From NCBI GenBank assembly GCA_030692055.1, contig JAUYCY010000105.1:1-26806 (forward strand): DNA of 26,806 nt. The letters are read 5' to 3'. This DNA is from Candidatus Omnitrophota bacterium. Its GTDB lineage: Bacteria > Omnitrophota > Koll11 > Duberdicusellales > 4484-171. Below the pieces are notes generated by a model that saw nothing but the letters and a program-made list of their open reading frames with translations, made no database searches and had not been told where the DNA came from. Both the position numbers and the translations under genes were made by a program. Shown here piece after piece: positions 24,697 to 26,806 of this stretch (positions are counted from its first letter, which is position 1; each line of letters begins with the position of its first letter).

Positions 24697-24813
24697 TCTC
24701 CTCTGTTTTAGAGTGTGATTGCTTAGACTCTCTGGGCCGTTTCGTGGCACCTACCCTGAAACCTTTCTCCTTACAGCTCCAGACAACGTATTCAGCTAGC
24801 ACTGTTTTAAACT
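24697..24813 (-). promoter_or_regulatory. GC-richer, possibly structured leader before the GT4 gene
   Basis: This gap between the polymerase and the GT4 gene is about half GC by eye, against roughly one third around it. On the transcribed strand it can form GTTTC/GAAAC (24762-24758 with 24743-24739), then AGAGT/ACTCT (24731-24727 with 24714-24710). The ACTCT strand can instead use CTCT to pair with AGAG (24704-24701), which overlaps the GAGGAG ribosome site (24703-24698). Such mutually exclusive stems are the layout of a translational switch. I do not recognise a known riboswitch class, and no protein fragment was found. The function is inferred from complementarity only. Confidence 0.4.
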
Positions 24814-26262
24814 TCAGCTATTTTCGGAAACATCCCTTCTAGCAAGTATTTCAGAGATTCCAAAAAATATCATTATAAAAGCAGACTTATACGCATAAAA
24901 GGGAGTAAAAAAATCCCAGGTAAAAAAATAACCCACAAGCATGGCAATAAAACCTATTAGTAACACCCTTAATGACTCTCTATGAATATTTTCTTGCCCC
25001 ATTCTTCTTAACGTAGAAAGTATCATTTTAAAATATGAAATAAATAAAAAAATATACAATAAAAAGCCGATAACGCCTAGAACTAAAATGGTATTAAAAA
25101 ATCCCCAGTCATTATCATAATAAGCTGCGGATACGCTGGAAAAACCGTAACCTAAAATCATATTTTGGCTAATTTTATCCTGTAAAACCCTTAATTGCAG
25201 CAGCCTGCCCCCAAAGGTATCAATTTGGCTCCCCTTGCCTTCAAAAAACATAAAAACCTGTGATATTCTACCCCAGGCGCTTTCTTTTAAATATTCTTCG
25301 GAAATTACGCCAAATTTAATCAAGACAAACACCAACAAAAGGATTAATAAAACTACCGCGGTAATCTGCACTGCATCCTTTATCCTTCTGGAAAAAACGC
25401 CTATAAAAATAATAGTAAATATTACAAATAAGACTCTAGTGGCTGAAATAAACATACTTAAAAATGCCGTGATAACAACAAGATAAATATAGGGTTTGTT
25501 TATTAGTTTTACTTTGCGCTTGATAAGCAGCAAACCGCCAAGATAGCTGAAAAGTAATATTTCTACACTTGTTGCCATCGGCCTTAATTCGCCGGTAACG
25601 GTATTTATTACTAGTATTTCCCTTGCATAAGGGTCAAAAAAAGAAATAAACTCTTCTCCTGTTGATAAAAAATAAAATTGATCAATAATAATAAAAAATA
25701 CTATCGGAAAAATCAAGTTTATAAACCTAAATATATCCTCTTCCGATTTTATAAAAGTTGTAAAGAAAATATACCAAAAAAAATAAATGACCGGCCTTAT
25801 ATATGTTACTGATGCGTCTAATGATTCACTGTAAAATAGAATACCCCAAAAAAACGAAAAGATAAAATAGACAACTAAAAGCATAAGCGGTATTTTCAAG
25901 GCTAAATTTAAACGTGAGTGTCTATGCTGCAGAAAAGCCTTTATGGTCATAAGAACAGTGAAGCAATCAATTGGTGATAGGGAGGCTCCCGGTAGAATTT
26001 TGATAAGAGGCAGATTGGATGTAGGCGTAGACATGAAAAACCATGCCGGGCAATCTAAAATTATGAAGAAAAAGGCCATCCAGAAGTAATTTCTCTTTGA
26101 AAACCACGCCACGCCTAAAAGAATAAAGAAAAATGGCAAGGCTAAACTGGTTTTGACGTATACAAAATAGATAGCAGCAGCAAATAAAAAATAGAAGAAT
26201 AAAGGTTCTAATTTTGAAAAATATATTGCCTTTCTTTCTGGTTGATATGTTTCGCTAGTCAT
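24814..26262 (-). CDS. O-antigen ligase/polymerase family membrane protein (Wzy/WaaL-like)
   Basis: The 482-residue protein is strongly hydrophobic, with about 11-12 predicted membrane segments by eye from residue 18 on. The C-terminal half fits the Wzy_C family: a large loop with GRLLQLRVLQDKISQNMILG, then GYGFSSVSAAYYDND before the next membrane pair. That region is the usual extracytoplasmic loop of O-antigen ligases and polymerases. Members either polymerise lipid-linked repeats or ligate the chain to an acceptor, and sequence alone does not separate the two. It is the first gene of the block. The upstream DNA contains transposase relics, so its native promoter may have been altered. No ribosome site is apparent. 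Confidence 0.85.
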   Translation of the reverse strand: MTSETYQPERKAIYFSKLEPLFFYFLFAAAIYFVYVKTSLALPFFFILLGVAWFSKRNYFWMAFFFIILDCPAWFFMSTPTSNLPLIKILPGASLSPIDCFTVLMTIKAFLQHRHSRLNLALKIPLMLLVVYFIFSFFWGILFYSESLDASVTYIRPVIYFFWYIFFTTFIKSEEDIFRFINLIFPIVFFIIIDQFYFLSTGEEFISFFDPYAREILVINTVTGELRPMATSVEILLFSYLGGLLLIKRKVKLINKPYIYLVVITAFLSMFISATRVLFVIFTIIFIGVFSRRIKDAVQITAVVLLILLLVFVLIKFGVISEEYLKESAWGRISQVFMFFEGKGSQIDTFGGRLLQLRVLQDKISQNMILGYGFSSVSAAYYDNDWGFFNTILVLGVIGFLLYIFLFISYFKMILSTLRRMGQENIHRESLRVLLIGFIAMLVGYFFTWDFFTPFYAYKSAFIMIFFGISEILARRDVSENS

Positions 26263-26293
26263 TACTTATACCAAAGTATCAATTTTTAATAAA

Positions 26294-26458
26294 ACTTTTG
26301 AAATCGCACTCAACAAGTGGCTCAACAACTACAATACGGATTTTCCGCGCCAGAGTTTACACAATCTTACACCCAGACAGTTCCGCCAGAGGCGGACAGG
26401 TATGAAAAATCTATTAACAAAGAGCTTATTTCTAACTCAAGAAAATTACCTTTGGTAA
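26294..26458 (+). pseudogene. C-terminal fragment of a DDE integrase-type transposase (IS3/IS481-like)
   Basis: Read on the plus strand, the frame ending at TAA 26456-26458 gives TFEIALNKWLNNYNTDFPRQ, then SLHNLTPRQF. This is the conserved C-terminal block of integrase-core transposases (usually WLxxYNxxRPHQSLxxLTPxxF). The catalytic DDE domain is absent. The frame opens inside the polymerase start region, and residues after about 26400 no longer look conserved. It is therefore a relic left against the first gene of the cluster. IS3 and IS481 families share this block, so I do not choose between them. Confidence 0.7.
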
Positions 26459-26506
26459 TAACTATTTAGTCCAACAGGCGCGCAGCGCCTGCTGGGTAGG
26501 TTATTT

Positions 26507-26560
26507 TCAGTGGTATAGGAAAGTTTTACTTGTGCCCTTTAGGGTATTCTTTCCTATACC
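26507..26560. repeat. Second copy of the palindromic element
   Basis: A perfect 12-bp inverted repeat (26512-26523 with 26549-26560, arm GGTATAGGAAAG) flanks a centre holding CCCTTTAGGG. The block matches 3661-3714 in the GT4 gene except for one single-base indel in the left arm and one substitution. Here it lies in non-coding DNA and lacks the first hairpin seen in the GT4 copy. The pair shows that the element is dispersed and that its two hairpins may be separable modules. Confidence 0.88.
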
Positions 26561-26587
26561 TTAAAAAAGCCTTGACTAACGGGGCTA

Positions 26588-26626
26588 TTACAATTCCTTG
26601 TCGAATTTCCGCTTTTCTCCGTCCAT
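26588..26626 (-). pseudogene. Possible relic of an IS3-type OrfA start (12 codons)
   Basis: An AAAGGAGGTG ribosome site precedes ATG 26626-26624 and the short frame MDGEKRKFDKEL, then TAA and TAG. The residues resemble the N-terminus of IS3-family OrfA proteins (basic, then KFxKEFK). The homology is too short to be sure. It could also be chance or a small leader peptide. Confidence 0.25.
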
Positions 26627-26672
26627 TGGGCACCTCCTTTTATCCTAGAGCCAGTATCCTAACACCTTACAT

Positions 26673-26806
26673 TCAAGTTTCTAACGCAACACTCTTGGTG
26701 AATATCTCTCTAGGCGTATAAAAGCCTAATATTTTTCTTGGCCTATTGTTAAGCAAGTCTTCAACGTATTTAAGCTGCTTAGCTGATATTCTTGAAAAAT
26801 CGGTTC
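26673..26806 (-). CDS. IS30 family transposase, C-terminus (runs off the window)
   Basis: The minus-strand frame open at the window edge gives 43 residues ending at TGA (26675-26673), including TDFSRISAKQL, VEDLLNNRPRKILGF and YTPREIF, then SVALET. This is the conserved C-terminal end of IS30-family transposases (NNRPRKxLGFxTPxEVF, often finishing with SVALRT). Only the end is visible; the catalytic DDE region lies beyond the edge. IS30 outer inverted repeats usually overlap or follow the stop codon, so the element probably ends near 26640-26672. Whether it is intact cannot be judged here. Confidence 0.88.
   Translation of the reverse strand, partial: TDFSRISAKQLKYVEDLLNNRPRKILGFYTPREIFTKSVALET

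Larger units (their letters stand above)
26263..26672. other. Gene-free mosaic of mobile-element debris
   Basis: This stretch between the polymerase start and the IS30 transposase end contains no intact gene. From left to right it holds a plus-strand integrase-type transposase fragment (26294-26458), a hairpin with 11-bp arms and one mismatch (26471-26481 with 26485-26495, loop GCA), a copy of the palindromic element (26507-26560), a 12-codon minus-strand reading frame with a strong ribosome site (26588-26626), and the probable IS30 outer end. A TCCGCC-AGA-GGCGGA hairpin (26382-26396) lies inside the transposase fragment. The polymerase promoter must lie here if it is local, but I could not assign it. 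Confidence 0.6.

Noticed and set aside
24739..24762. Hammerhead ribozyme, suggested by a CGAAAC sequence in the leader
   Set aside because: The required CUGAUGA core is missing and the stems do not form the three-way junction.
1..26806. CRISPR arrays, tRNA or rRNA genes
   Set aside because: No regularly spaced repeats and no tRNA- or rRNA-like sequence were seen on either strand.

Overview
This window is one long block of cell-surface polysaccharide genes, all read on the minus strand. It runs from an O-antigen polymerase-type membrane protein near the right edge (26262) to a DUF354 glycosyltransferase-like protein near the left edge (150). There are 23 intact coding genes. Most are packed with 4-base ATGA overlaps or gaps under 60 bases, so most of the block probably belongs to one or a few operons. 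I see no rRNA, tRNA, CRISPR array or housekeeping gene. The DNA is AT-rich, by eye about one third GC. The gene mix (GT9 enzymes with a Cys/His N-terminal module, NodB-like deacetylases, a FemAB-like protein, CapA, ATP-grasp, asparagine-synthase-like proteins) fits an uncultured Gram-negative-type bacterium such as Omnitrophota or a similar candidate lineage. That placement is a guess from gene content, with no marker gene to support it.

Layout in transcription order (right to left). (i) 26263-26806 is a mobile-element scrapyard: the C-terminus of an IS30-family transposase running off the window, a possible relic of an IS3-type OrfA start, a palindromic repeat, a hairpin, and a plus-strand fragment of a DDE integrase-type transposase lying against the polymerase start. 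(ii) 24814-15706 holds the polymerase, a GC-richer possibly structured leader, then glycosyltransferases and methyltransferases. A methyltransferase-GT9-GT4 series appears twice (23466-20387 and 20336-17040), and the second carries a methyltransferase relic (19356-19508). A polysaccharide deacetylase follows. (iii) 15699-8440 holds a methyltransferase, a methyltransferase whose C-terminus is a GT4 tail (chimera), a GT4 enzyme, an asparagine-synthase-like protein, a zinc-ribbon methyltransferase, a second deacetylase and a GNAT acetyltransferase. (iv) 8264-4221 is a tightly overlapping trio: ATP-grasp ligase, CapA-like protein, second asparagine-synthase-like protein. (v) 4107-150 holds a GT4 enzyme interrupted in frame by a palindromic element, a third deacetylase, a FemAB-like protein and the DUF354 protein. 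REP-like hairpins close the window.

Working model (inference): the five GT4 enzymes, two GT9 enzymes and perhaps the DUF354 protein build a repeat unit, the methyltransferases and GNAT decorate it, and the polymerase or ligase assembles or transfers it. The deacetylases could expose free amines on N-acetylated sugars. The ATP-grasp, FemAB-like and asparagine-synthase-like proteins could attach or amidate amino acids, giving an amino-acid-decorated polysaccharide. No initiating sugar-phosphate transferase, flippase, ABC exporter or chain-length regulator is present, so the locus must continue outside the window or rely on other loci. The clearest unusual signals are the in-frame palindromic insertion in the GT4 gene with a second copy about 23 kb away, the methyltransferase/GT4 chimera, the ATP-grasp/CapA/AsnB-like trio, and the leader before the GT4 gene at 24685.
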